NCBI RefSeq assembly: GCF_016908015.1 | Contig: NZ_JAFBDB010000002.1 | Span: 620,001-684,000 of the forward strand | Reading direction: 5' to 3' | DNA length: 64,000 bases | From: Clostridium pascui | GTDB taxonomy: Bacteria > Bacillota > Clostridia > Clostridiales > Clostridiaceae | Part shown: piece after piece, positions 16,931 to 25,948 of the stretch | Layout of the letters: each line of letters starts with the position of its first letter | Position numbering within the stretch: position 1 is the first letter of the stretch | Made by a program: the position numbers and the translations under genes | The notes under the pieces: generated by a model | What the model was told of the DNA's origin: nothing | Database searches by the model: none | The model's input: the letters and a program-made list of their open reading frames with translations, nothing else

Positions 16931-17005
16931 TTGATAAGTGAAAATGATAAACAGTGAAATGTTTCAAGTACTTGAGATGTGACAATTTAAGGAGGATATT
17001 AAATT

Positions 17006-18136
17006 ATGAAAAAATCTATAACATTATTAACAGCTTTAGCAATTGCTGCTACAATTAACACTAATACTTTTGCTGCAGGGGAGGTATCTCTAAAGGAGAC
17101 TGCTGGTGTGACACCTGACAGTATTATGTATAAATTAGACTGCCTAGTTGATAGTTTTAAAATAAAATTATCCAAGAATGGGGAAGCAAAAATTAAATTA
17201 TTACTAAATATTGCTCAGGAAAGACTTGGAGAAAGTCAAGTAATGGCAGAAGAAGGTAATGAAGAGTTAGCAAAAGAATCTATTGAAAAATATGAAGAGA
17301 ATATGGAAGAAGCTGAAAAAGCTTTAGAAGAAATGCAAGAAGATACTGTAATAGGCGATGAATCACAAGATGATAAAGATTTAGCAGATGAAGAGAATGT
17401 TGAAGAAGCAACTGAAGAAAATACTCAGGAAAATGAACAGGTTGAAGATAATAATACAGAAGATACAGAGGTTGTAGAGAATGAAGAATTGGAAGAAATT
17501 GAAGATGAAATATTAGAGAGCCAAAAAAACTCAATTGAAGTTTTAAAAATCGTTAAAGATAAAGTTTCTGAAAATGCACAAGATGTAATTGCAAAAGTTA
17601 TAGAAATGCAAACACAAAAGATGGAAGCTATGGTTGAAATAAAACAAGCAAGAGAAGAATTAAAGGAAGCTAAAAGAGACCTTAATATAGTTAAAGGGAG
17701 TCTAAACGAAGCTAATAAATCAGGAGATGATGAAGCAATAAAATTAGCTAAAGATTCTTATGAAAAAAGTCTAGCTGATTATAATAAACAAAAAGAAGAG
17801 CTGAAGGTTTTAGTACAAGCTAAAAATGCAAATAAGATGAGTGTAGGGCAGTTAAAGAAAGAAGAAAAGAAATTAGAAAAATCAGCAAGCGATGTAAACG
17901 AAACAAAAACTAATACTAAAGAAACACAAGTTAATAACAAAGAAGATAGCTCCAATGATGATATAGTTGATGAAACTAATACTACAGTTAAAACTAAAAA
18001 TGTGAATAATAATCAAACTAAAATAAAAGCCGAAGTTAAAGATAAAGATGAGTCCATAAATAATAAAAGAAAAGACATTAATCCACCATCAAATAATGAA
18101 AAGGCTAAGGAAAAAACAGCAAAAGAAGCTAAATAA
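17006..18136 (+). CDS. Secreted acidic coiled-coil protein with DUF5667-like domain
   Basis: A 376-residue protein with a clean signal peptide (about 1-23, TFAAG). The first mature segment AGVTPDSIMYKLDCLVDSFKIKLS, with the following LLLNIAQERLGESQ, matches the DUF5667 type. A very acidic stretch follows (about 90-170, mostly Glu/Asp), then a Lys/Glu coiled coil (about 170-300) and a Lys/Asn/Thr-rich disordered tail. There are no catalytic motifs. The ATG follows AAGGAGG. It is divergent from sigI-rsgI and may be a SigI target, possibly with a cell-surface structural role; function is unknown. A long hairpin ends the unit. Confidence 0.75.
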   Translation: MKKSITLLTALAIAATINTNTFAAGEVSLKETAGVTPDSIMYKLDCLVDSFKIKLSKNGEAKIKLLLNIAQERLGESQVMAEEGNEELAKESIEKYEENMEEAEKALEEMQEDTVIGDESQDDKDLADEENVEEATEENTQENEQVEDNNTEDTEVVENEELEEIEDEILESQKNSIEVLKIVKDKVSENAQDVIAKVIEMQTQKMEAMVEIKQAREELKEAKRDLNIVKGSLNEANKSGDDEAIKLAKDSYEKSLADYNKQKEELKVLVQAKNANKMSVGQLKKEEKKLEKSASDVNETKTNTKETQVNNKEDSSNDDIVDETNTTVKTKNVNNNQTKIKAEVKDKDESINNKRKDINPPSNNEKAKEKTAKEAK

Positions 18137-18161
18137 ATAACTATAAAAATAAATAAAATTT

Positions 18162-18280
18162 AAATGCGAAGTACTTTCAAGATGTTAGTTTCTACTATTT
18201 AATCGCTTAAAGGATTATTAAATCCATTATTAGTGATTAAATAGTAAAGATTAGTAATTGAAAGTTATTTCGCATTTTTT
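18162..18280 (+). repeat. Long-armed palindrome (about 45-base arms) acting as terminator
   Basis: The left arm from aaatgcgaagtactttcaa and the right arm ending ttgaaagttatttcgcatt pair with few interruptions, including a perfect CTACTATTTAATC-type block. The loop lies near 18208-18230. Six T follow. It belongs with the other GCGAAG-ended hairpins of the window. Confidence 0.75.
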
Positions 18281-18339
18281 CAATATACGACAATACTCTC
18301 CATAAACAAAAAAAATTTAACAATATTGTATATGGACTT

Positions 18340-18365
18340 GTTTAACAAATTATTAAATGTTAAAC
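18340..18365. promoter_or_regulatory. Inverted repeat GTTTAACA-N10-TGTTAAAC ahead of maf
   Basis: A perfect 8-bp inverted repeat in the 204-base gap between the palindrome and maf. The spacing of one and a half to two helix turns fits a dimeric repressor site. The regulator is unknown. Confidence 0.35.
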
Positions 18366-18484
18366 TATTAAAAGACATAAAGTAAATGATATTAATTTAT
18401 TTATAAAACCTGTTCTGAATAAGATATAAATCAGGTGAAAATGGAAATAATATTACATGCAAAACTTAAAAAGGTGATGATAAC

Positions 18485-19051
18485 ATGGAAATTATATTAG
18501 CATCAGCTTCTGAAAGAAGAAAAGAACTGCTAAAAAGAATAATTAATGACTATGAAGTAATTACAAGTGATTTTGATGAATCTGAAGTTGAATTTCATGG
18601 AAATGAAGCTGAGTATGTAATGAAAATTGCGGAAGGAAAATCTTTAGCAGTAGCAAAAAAATTCTCAAACTCAAACAAGATAGTCATTGGATGTGACACA
18701 GCAGTATTTTTTGAAAACAACGTATTAGGTAAGCCTAAAAATTCTCAAGATGCTTTTGAAATGCTTAGTATGTTAAGTGGTAATATTCATAAAGTGTATT
18801 CAGGGTTAGCTATAGTTGATATATCAAAAAATATAGTGAAAAAAGACTATGTGTGTACAGAAGTAAAGTTTTCAAAGCTATCTACTGACCAGATATTAAA
18901 TTACATAAAAACTGGAGAGCCTATGGATAAGGCAGGGGCGTACGGTATACAAGGTTATGGTGGAATTTTTGTTGAAAAAATTCACGGATGTTATTATAAT
19001 GTTGTAGGATTACCAATAAACAAATTGTATGGAATGTTAAAAGAATATTAG
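18485..19051 (+). CDS. maf: Maf family nucleoside triphosphate pyrophosphatase
   Basis: A 188-residue house-cleaning NTP pyrophosphatase that hydrolyses dTTP/UTP or modified nucleotides and is linked to septum control in Bacillus. Family blocks are [12 protein letters not shown] at the N-terminus, the DFDES acidic segment, [23 protein letters not shown] and [10 protein letters not shown]. Length is typical. The ATG follows AAAAGGTGATG. It opens the conserved Firmicute order maf-radC-mreBCD. Confidence 0.93.
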   Translation: MEIILASASERRKELLKRIINDYEVITSDFDESEVEFHGNEAEYVMKIAEGKSLAVAKKFSNSNKIVIGCDTAVFFENNVLGKPKNSQDAFEMLSMLSGNIHKVYSGLAIVDISKNIVKKDYVCTEVKFSKLSTDQILNYIKTGEPMDKAGAYGIQGYGGIFVEKIHGCYYNVVGLPINKLYGMLKEY

Positions 19052-19167
19052 TACAGAATTAAAATTAAACATGAGCTATATGATAGATATGGATTTACAA
19101 GAAATTTGTAAATTTCTGAAGGTTATACAGGGATGGGGGTAAAACTGATCTATAGGGAGTAATTAAA

Positions 19168-19854
19168 ATGAATGATTCTTTAAAGATTATGGATTTACCT
19201 GAAAGTGAAAGACCTAGAGAAAGACTTTTTAGATATGGTCCAGAGGCGTTGTCCAATACAGAACTTTTGGCAATTATCCTTAGGACAGGAACTAAAAAGG
19301 ATAATGTGTTGAACCTCTGCAGTAAGCTTATGAAGGGTTTAGGAGGATTAAATGGTCTTATAAATTCTTCAACAAATGAGCTAATGAATATCCAAGGTAT
19401 AGGAAGTGCTAAGGCTTCTCAAATAGTGGCATTAAGTGAACTATCAAAGAGATTTAAGGCCTATAAGTCTGGGGAAGAGTATAAAATTACTAAACCTCAA
19501 GATGCAGCAACCATTGTAATGGAAGAAATGAGATGCTTAAAAAAAGAAATTCTGAAAGTAATAATGCTAAATACAAAAAATGTAGTAATAAGGGTTAAGG
19601 ATGTTTCTATGGGAAGTTTAAATTCTTCTATTGTTCATCCTAGAGAAGTATTTAATGAAGCAATTAAAAATAGCAGTTTTTCAATAATTATATGTCATAA
19701 TCATCCATCTGGTGATCCGAGTCCAAGTAATGAGGATTTAAATATTACGAAAAGACTCAATGAATGTAGCAAAATAATAGGAATAGAGCTATTAGATCAC
19801 ATAATAATTGGAGATGGAGTTTATATAAGTTTAAAAGAAAAAGGTATATTGTAA
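19168..19854 (+). CDS. radC: RadC family protein (JAMM/MPN domain)
   Basis: A 228-residue RadC protein. N-terminal helix-hairpin-helix (IQGIGSAKASQIVALSEL, about 75-92) precedes a C-terminal JAMM metalloprotease-like domain with metal ligands His177, His179 and Asp190 in HNHPSGDPSPSNED. Despite the old name, a direct role in DNA repair is not established; the fold suggests a metal-dependent hydrolase on DNA-associated substrates. The ATG follows AGGGAG. It lies between maf and mreB as in Bacillus and ends 19 bases before mreB. Confidence 0.92.
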   Translation: MNDSLKIMDLPESERPRERLFRYGPEALSNTELLAIILRTGTKKDNVLNLCSKLMKGLGGLNGLINSSTNELMNIQGIGSAKASQIVALSELSKRFKAYKSGEEYKITKPQDAATIVMEEMRCLKKEILKVIMLNTKNVVIRVKDVSMGSLNSSIVHPREVFNEAIKNSSFSIIICHNHPSGDPSPSNEDLNITKRLNECSKIIGIELLDHIIIGDGVYISLKEKGIL

Positions 19855-19873
19855 ATTGAAAGGAGAAAATTAG

Positions 19874-20887
19874 ATGCGTTTATTTGGAATGTCTAGGGAT
19901 TTAGGTATAGATCTTGGAACAGCTAACACTCTTGTATATGTAAAGGGAAAGGGAATACAGCTCCGCGAACCATCAGTAGTTGCTATAAATACTAATACTA
20001 AGAAGGTTTTAGCTGTAGGGGATGAAGCAAAGCAAATGATAGGAAGAACTCCAGGGAATATTGTAGCCATAAGACCAATGAAAGATGGAGTTATTGCAGA
20101 TTTTGACGTAACACAAGCGATGATTAAGAAATTTATTGAAAAAGTAAGTCCTAAGAGTGCTTTTACAAGTCCAAGAATAGTAATATGCTATCCATCAGGA
20201 GTAACACAGGTAGAAAAAAGATCTATTGAAGAAGCTGCAAAATCTGCAGGAGCAAGAGAAGTGCATCTTTTAGAAGAGCCAATGGCTTCAGCAATTGGAG
20301 CAGGTCTTCCAGTAAATGAGCCAACGGGAAGCATGATTGTAGACATTGGAGGAGGAACTACAGAAGTTGCTATTATATCTTTAGGAGGAATAGTTACAAG
20401 TAAATCCTTAAGAGTGGCTGGAGATGAACTTGATCAATCTATAATAGATTACGTGAAGAAGCAATATAACCTTATGGTAGGTGAAAGAACGGCTGAAAAT
20501 ATAAAAATAGAGTTAGGTTCTGCTTATGTATTAGAAGAAGAAATTTCAATGCAAATAAGAGGTCGTGATTTAATAACAGGACTTCCAAAGGTTATTGATA
20601 TTACAAGCACTGAAGTTAGAGAAGCGTTAAGAGAGCCCATAGCAGCTATTGTTGATGCTATAAAAAGTACGCTAGAAAAAACACCACCAGAACTTGCAGC
20701 AGATATAATGGATAAGGGTATAATGCTTGCAGGTGGAGGAGCAATGCTCAGAGGACTTGACAAGCTTATATATGATGAGACACACATGCCTGTTCATACA
20801 GCTGAACTTCCTATTGATTGCGTTGCTCTTGGAGCAGGAAAAGCATTAGATACTTTAGATAAGCTTTCAGCAAGCAAGAAAAGGTAA
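19874..20887 (+). CDS. mreB: Rod shape-determining protein MreB
   Basis: A 337-residue actin homologue that polymerises under the membrane and directs elongasome movement. The nucleotide-binding blocks are visible: [19 protein letters not shown] (phosphate 1), [18 protein letters not shown] (phosphate 2) and [14 protein letters not shown] (adenosine). The N-terminus MRLFGM is the short amphipathic start seen in Firmicute MreB. The ATG follows AAAGGAG. It overlaps nothing and is followed three bases later by mreC, so mreBCD is one operon. Confidence 0.96.
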   Translation: MRLFGMSRDLGIDLGTANTLVYVKGKGIQLREPSVVAINTNTKKVLAVGDEAKQMIGRTPGNIVAIRPMKDGVIADFDVTQAMIKKFIEKVSPKSAFTSPRIVICYPSGVTQVEKRSIEEAAKSAGAREVHLLEEPMASAIGAGLPVNEPTGSMIVDIGGGTTEVAIISLGGIVTSKSLRVAGDELDQSIIDYVKKQYNLMVGERTAENIKIELGSAYVLEEEISMQIRGRDLITGLPKVIDITSTEVREALREPIAAIVDAIKSTLEKTPPELAADIMDKGIMLAGGGAMLRGLDKLIYDETHMPVHTAELPIDCVALGAGKALDTLDKLSASKKR

Positions 20888-20889
20888 GT

Positions 20890-21735
20890 ATGAGATTTTT
20901 CAAAAATAAACTGACAGTAACAATAATTGTTCTGTCAGTTACATTTTTAATATTAATTGGTTACAGTGCAAAAAGAGATAAGGTATCTTTTGCTGAGAGT
21001 AGTGTAGGTGGAGCTTTAAATACTGTACAAGGAGGCTTGTACAATTCAGGCAGTGGTGTGAAGGATTTTTTAGGGTTTATTTTAAATTTTAATGTAATAA
21101 GAGAAGAGAACAATAACCTTAAAGCTAGGAATAATGAGCTAGAAAGTAAGGCGTTAGAGTATGATGCTTTAAAAAATGAAAATGAAAGGTTAAGAGAAAT
21201 GCTTAACTTTAAAAATCAAAACTCCCAATACAATTATATAGGATGTGACATAATTGGTAAAAGTGGAGGAAATTTTTTAGATGAATTTACTATTAATAAA
21301 GGAAAAAATGACGGAATAGAGAGACAGATGGTAGTAGTTACCTCCCAAGGATTAGTAGGGCAAGTTACATCTGTAGGCAATAGTTGGGCTATTGTACAAA
21401 CTCTTTCTAATGAAAATATTGCAGTTAGTGGAATTGTTCAAAGCACTAGAGAAAGTGTAGGAATTATAAAAGGATATAGGGATAGTGATAATACACAGTT
21501 AGCAAAAATATATTATTTACCTTTGGATTCAAAGATAAAGGAAGATGATGTGATACTTACATCAGGACTTGGCGGACTATATCCTAAAGGTATCAGAATT
21601 GGTTATGTTATAGGTGTAGAGGAAGATAAAGGAAAAGTAATGAAAAATGCAATTATTAAGCCCTATATAAATTTAAATAAGTTAGAAGAAGTTTTTGTAG
21701 TAGTTCCCAAAAATAAAATAGACAAAACATATTAA
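20890..21735 (+). CDS. mreC: Rod shape-determining protein MreC
   Basis: A 281-residue bitopic scaffold linking MreB to PBP2 and RodA. A membrane segment (about 8-25) is followed by a coiled coil (about 65-110, EENNNLKARNNELESKALEYDALKNENERLREML) and the beta-barrel extracellular domain with IIGKSGGNFLDEFTINKGKNDGI and the closing TSGLGGLYPKGIRIGYV. The start is ATG 20890 two bases after the mreB stop. Length and architecture are normal. Confidence 0.94.
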   Translation: MRFFKNKLTVTIIVLSVTFLILIGYSAKRDKVSFAESSVGGALNTVQGGLYNSGSGVKDFLGFILNFNVIREENNNLKARNNELESKALEYDALKNENERLREMLNFKNQNSQYNYIGCDIIGKSGGNFLDEFTINKGKNDGIERQMVVVTSQGLVGQVTSVGNSWAIVQTLSNENIAVSGIVQSTRESVGIIKGYRDSDNTQLAKIYYLPLDSKIKEDDVILTSGLGGLYPKGIRIGYVIGVEEDKGKVMKNAIIKPYINLNKLEEVFVVVPKNKIDKTY

Positions 21736-21745
21736 GGTGATAAAA

Positions 21746-22237
21746 ATGAAAAAAATTTTAACTTTGGCAGGTTTGACTATTATTATGCTAATTTTAGATA
21801 ATTCGGTGGTGCCCTTTTTTTCTATAAAGGGGTTTTCACCTAGTTTATTATTTACATTTATAATTAGTTATTCTATAGTAAACGGATATTCAGAAGGACT
21901 TTGGCTAGGGGCATTTGCAGGATTGTTTCAAGATATTTATTTTGCAAATATTCTTGGAGTAAATGCTTTAACTAATATGATATGTGCTGTGATATCAGGT
22001 TTTATAGGGGTGAGTATATTTAAAGAAAAAACTCTTATACCTGTACTATCAAATTTTGCTATAAGTATATTTAAAGGAATTTTGGTTTTTGTAATTCTAT
22101 ATGTAGTAGGAGTAGGAATGAGTTTTAGATTTGTGTTTTTTAACAGCTTATATAATTTATTTTTATCTATACCTGTATATAGATTAACTCATAAGTTATG
22201 TAGTATAGATTATATGAGGCGAAATTGGAAATTTTAA
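21746..22237 (+). CDS. mreD: Rod shape-determining protein MreD
   Basis: A 163-residue integral membrane protein with about five hydrophobic segments, the third member of the Mre complex. The family is poorly conserved; assignment rests on position after mreC, size, and FSPSLLFTFIISYSIVNGYSEGLWLGAFAGLFQDIYFANILGVNAL, which contains the conserved G...G..QD signature. I use ATG 21746, which follows AAGGTG at proper spacing, rather than GTG 21737. Confidence 0.9.
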   Translation: MKKILTLAGLTIIMLILDNSVVPFFSIKGFSPSLLFTFIISYSIVNGYSEGLWLGAFAGLFQDIYFANILGVNALTNMICAVISGFIGVSIFKEKTLIPVLSNFAISIFKGILVFVILYVVGVGMSFRFVFFNSLYNLFLSIPVYRLTHKLCSIDYMRRNWKF

Positions 22238-22251
22238 AGGAATGGTGAGCT

Positions 22252-25095
22252 ATGAAAGAAAAAAAGAAAAAACTTAATAGATATACCGCTTTTTTTGTAG
22301 TAATGGCTGTAATTTATTCTATCATTGGAAGTAAACTTATTAGCCTACAAGTAATTAAAACAGAGGAATACAAAGAAAGAGCAAATACTAGAGCAATTAC
22401 AGAAGTGCCAGATCCAGCTCCTCGTGGAAATATTGTAGATAGAAATAATATAGTGCTTGGGACTAGCCGTCAAAGTTATATGCTTGTATACAATGAAACA
22501 GATGAAAGTAAAAAGTACTTTTTTGAAACTATGGATAAGGTGTTTAAACTTCTTGATGATAATAAAGAGCAACAACAAGATGAATTTGAATTAAAGGTAA
22601 ACCCTTTTAGATTTGAATTTAAAACAGATGATGTAAATGCTAGAAAAACTTTAGAAGTAAGATTTAAAAGAGATAGAGGATTGAATGAACAAGTACAAAA
22701 AGAATTATTTCCAGGTAAAAAGGAAAAGTTAACTAAAGAAGAAGAAAAGCAAATAGATGAAGAATTACTGAAGATTTCTCCTGAGGAAACCTTTAACTAT
22801 TTGATAAAACAATATGATATAACTCCAAAAAGTGATTTTAAAAATCTTTTAGCCCAATACAAGATATCACCAAATGAAGCTCTAAGTGATATTATTAAAA
22901 GGTTTAATATAAAAGATGCTGCAAATTTAAAGATTAAACTAGATGAGTATAAAAACAATACTAAAGATTCAAAGGCTATTTTAGAAGGATTAATAGAACA
23001 ATATGATATAGAAAAGTTTCAATATAGTCTAGAAAAACAGCGGAAATATATGATTATAAAAGATACAATTAAAATGCAGAGTTTTTCTGGCTATAAACCT
23101 GTAACTATAGGAAGTAATATAAAAAAGGAAACCGCTTTTATATTTTTGGAAAGATTAAATGATCTTCCAGGTATAGATGTGAGCACACAGCCACTAAGAA
23201 CGTATCCTTATGGAGAACTTGGTTCAGCATTTTTAGGATATATATCAAAAATTAGTGGAAATACAGAAAAATACAGCGAAAAGGGATACGATGTAAGCAG
23301 TGATTATGTAGGAACTGCAGGACTTGAGTATGTATATGAGGATAGACTTAAGGGTTCTAAAGGTGGAAGAATAGTTAAACTTAATAAGCAAGGTAGAATA
23401 ATAGAGGAACTAGGAAGAAGAGAACCGTATCCTGGAGAAACACTTAAACTTACTATTGATAAGCATGTACAATTAGCAGCAGAAAAATCTCTGGACCAAG
23501 TAATGGCAAATTTAAGAGCAAATCCAATAAGTTATGATGGAGCCAATTCTAGTAATGCAACCAGAGGAGCCGCTGTAGCTATCGATGTAAATACTGGTGG
23601 AGTATTGGCACTGGTAAGTAGACCAGGCTATGATCCAAACATATTCTCTACCCCAGGGAAACTTACTACAGAACTATATAATAAGTTTTTTAATCCCGAT
23701 TTAGAGGCGTTTGCAAAAGATTATATAGGTAGTAGAGGACTTCCTGTAACTGTAGATGAAATATTTCCCCCAGTAGATAAATCAAGTAAGGGAAGTAAAG
23801 TTTTAAGAAAGGATCCATACGATATTTATCCGAAGCCTTTTTATAATTATGCTACTTCATCACTTACTGCGCCAGGATCTACCTTTAAACCATTGACTGC
23901 TATAGCAGGTATGGAAGAGGGCGTATTGTCGCCTAATGAGACAATATATGATGCACTAGTATATACAAAACACGGATACAATGGTAGAAGTTGGAATGCA
24001 TCAACTAAAGGAAATATAAATGTAGTTGAAGCATTAGCATATTCTAATAACTACTTTTTTTATGAGGTAGGAGATAGACTTTACCAAAGGGGACTTGATA
24101 CTTTAGCAGAATATGCATGGAAATTTGGACTTGGAGTAGACCCAAATTCAAAAGAAGATCCATCTACAGGTATTGAAATACCAGAGAACTACGGACAAGT
24201 ATTTAATGTTCAATCTGTAAAAAATACATCTTCTATATATCATTTATGGAATTTATATGAAGATCTAAGGAAAATTAAGAAAAATAAGAGCACAGGTGAG
24301 TATGAAGGAATAGACATTGAGATAAAAAAGGGAGAAGGCAAACAGTTAACAGAGCTTAAAGAAAAAATACAAAATACCATAAGACAACAAATGAGATATA
24401 AGAATGTTAAAGACTTTTCTAAGACTATAACGGGATTGTTCAAAGAACTCATATCAGCTGATGAAAAATTAAAAAATAAAAGTTTTACAGATGGTGATAT
24501 AAATATTGCAATAAGTAAGATTAATCAATCAGTAAATTCGGTAACTGAAGAAGCAACTAGACCAGGTAATGTATATAATGCATCTATAGGTCAGGGTACA
24601 AATCAATTTACGCCACTTCAATTAGCAAATTATATGGCTATGATTGCTAATGGAGGTAAGAGATATAAGCTTCATTTAGTAGATTCATTTTTAGATTCAA
24701 ATAGTAAATTAATTCAAAAGGTAGAGCCAGAAGTTATAGATGAAATAAAATTAAAGCCTGAAACGTTAAAGACAGTAAAAGAGGGAATGCTTGCGGTTAC
24801 GTCCTATGATGAAGGAACAGGATCTACAGTGCTTAAAAGCTTTCCTATCCAAACTGCAGGTAAAACTGGATCAGCTACATTTAACGAGCAGATACAGGAT
24901 AGAATAGGTAGAACTTCATCTGGAGTATATGTTGGATTTGCGCCATATGATAATCCTCAAATTGCGATATGTGTATTAATATTTGATGGAGCTCATGGAG
25001 GTTCTGTCGCTCCGGTTGCAAAGGCTATGTATGAAGCATATTTTAAAGAAGAACTAGCTAAAATGAATTACACACCAGAGTTTAAATTTGACTAA
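22252..25095 (+). CDS. mrdA: Penicillin-binding protein 2 (class B transpeptidase), unusually long
   Basis: A 947-residue elongation-specific transpeptidase making 3-4 peptide cross-links with RodA. A cytosolic tip and membrane segment (about 12-33) are followed by the pedestal domain and the transpeptidase domain with STFK (Ser543-Lys546), SNN (598-600) and KTG (from Lys871). It is about 200-300 residues longer than typical PBP2. One insertion (about 100-270) includes four to five imperfect 15-residue units (LIKQYDI, LLAQYKI, IIKRFNI...), and another of about 85 charged residues (about 663-755) lies between SNN and KTG. ATG follows GGTGAG. It is part of the mre operon. Confidence 0.93.
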   Translation: MKEKKKKLNRYTAFFVVMAVIYSIIGSKLISLQVIKTEEYKERANTRAITEVPDPAPRGNIVDRNNIVLGTSRQSYMLVYNETDESKKYFFETMDKVFKLLDDNKEQQQDEFELKVNPFRFEFKTDDVNARKTLEVRFKRDRGLNEQVQKELFPGKKEKLTKEEEKQIDEELLKISPEETFNYLIKQYDITPKSDFKNLLAQYKISPNEALSDIIKRFNIKDAANLKIKLDEYKNNTKDSKAILEGLIEQYDIEKFQYSLEKQRKYMIIKDTIKMQSFSGYKPVTIGSNIKKETAFIFLERLNDLPGIDVSTQPLRTYPYGELGSAFLGYISKISGNTEKYSEKGYDVSSDYVGTAGLEYVYEDRLKGSKGGRIVKLNKQGRIIEELGRREPYPGETLKLTIDKHVQLAAEKSLDQVMANLRANPISYDGANSSNATRGAAVAIDVNTGGVLALVSRPGYDPNIFSTPGKLTTELYNKFFNPDLEAFAKDYIGSRGLPVTVDEIFPPVDKSSKGSKVLRKDPYDIYPKPFYNYATSSLTAPGSTFKPLTAIAGMEEGVLSPNETIYDALVYTKHGYNGRSWNASTKGNINVVEALAYSNNYFFYEVGDRLYQRGLDTLAEYAWKFGLGVDPNSKEDPSTGIEIPENYGQVFNVQSVKNTSSIYHLWNLYEDLRKIKKNKSTGEYEGIDIEIKKGEGKQLTELKEKIQNTIRQQMRYKNVKDFSKTITGLFKELISADEKLKNKSFTDGDINIAISKINQSVNSVTEEATRPGNVYNASIGQGTNQFTPLQLANYMAMIANGGKRYKLHLVDSFLDSNSKLIQKVEPEVIDEIKLKPETLKTVKEGMLAVTSYDEGTGSTVLKSFPIQTAGKTGSATFNEQIQDRIGRTSSGVYVGFAPYDNPQIAICVLIFDGAHGGSVAPVAKAMYEAYFKEELAKMNYTPEFKFD

Positions 25096-25103
25096 TTAAT
25101 AAT

Positions 25104-25133
25104 AGGGCATGTACATAATAATGTATGTGCCCT
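25104..25133 (+). terminator. Hairpin after PBP2
   Basis: agggcatgtacat and atgtatgtgccct form a 13-bp stem with a 4-base loop 9 bases after the mrdA stop. There is no T run behind it, so it may be a weak terminator or an mRNA 3'-end stabiliser. Confidence 0.5.
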
Positions 25134-25149
25134 GCATGATTTACATGAT

Positions 25150-25211
25150 CTATAGGGATCTATGATTTCGTTATAAATCAGCACATCTCAGCCATGGTGA
25201 GATGTTTCCAT
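25150..25211. repeat. Two-hairpin repeat, second copy
   Basis: About 60 bases (tatagggatctatgatttcg to gtgagatgtttcc) nearly repeat 11258-11317. It folds as TGATTT/AAATCA and CATCTCA/TGAGATG hairpins. It lies in the gap between PBP2 and minC. Confidence 0.65.
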
Positions 25212-25302
25212 TAAAAATTTTTCAAGATTTATCGTTATGGTTAGAAGGAATTGAGAAGAATTTGTTGAAATATAAACATAAGCCCAGTTTTGGAGGTTAG
25301 CT

Positions 25303-25935
25303 ATGATAGATGACAGCATAATTATTAAGGGAAATAGAGAAGGCTTAAATGCAGTTATTAATATGAATAAGTTCAAAGACGTTGACGAAATGCTGGACTC
25401 GCTCATTGAAAAGTTGTCTAGAGGAAAGGTATTTTATAGGGGGGCTACTCTAAAAGTAACTACTCAACTAAAACACATTAATGAAAGAGAATTAAGGAGA
25501 CTTAAAGACATTCTTTTTGATGAGTTCTTGATAAAAGATTGTATATTTGAAAATTCTGAGGAAACAATAACTAAAGTATTTTCAGGTGTGAACGAAGGTA
25601 GAACTAAGTTTGTAAAAAGAACTGTAAGAAGTGGACAAGTTATAAATTACCCAGGAAATTTAGTCATAATAGGCGATGTAAATTCAGGAGCAGAAATTTA
25701 TGCTTCTGGTAATGTAATAGTTCTTGGCGCATTAAGAGGCTATGTTCATGCAGGCTATGAAGGTAATTCAAAAGCAATTGTAGCAGCGTTTTATCTTCAG
25801 CCTCAAATACTACAAATTGGCGATGTAGCTACTAGGGCACCTGAAGATAATATTAAGCCTCAATATCCTGAAGTAGCAAAAGTAAGAGGAAATAGTATAA
25901 TAGTAGAGCCTTACTTGCCAAACAAATTTATCTAA
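25303..25935 (+). CDS. minC: Septum site-determining protein MinC
   Basis: A 210-residue FtsZ-polymer inhibitor. The N-terminal domain (about 1-100) is weakly conserved. The C-terminal beta-helix domain, which binds MinD, is clear: [51 protein letters not shown]. Start ATG 25303 follows TGGAGG. It leads minCDE with short gaps (13 and 11 bases). Confidence 0.94.
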   Translation: MIDDSIIIKGNREGLNAVINMNKFKDVDEMLDSLIEKLSRGKVFYRGATLKVTTQLKHINERELRRLKDILFDEFLIKDCIFENSEETITKVFSGVNEGRTKFVKRTVRSGQVINYPGNLVIIGDVNSGAEIYASGNVIVLGALRGYVHAGYEGNSKAIVAAFYLQPQILQIGDVATRAPEDNIKPQYPEVAKVRGNSIIVEPYLPNKFI

Positions 25936-25948
25936 TGGAGGGAAATAT

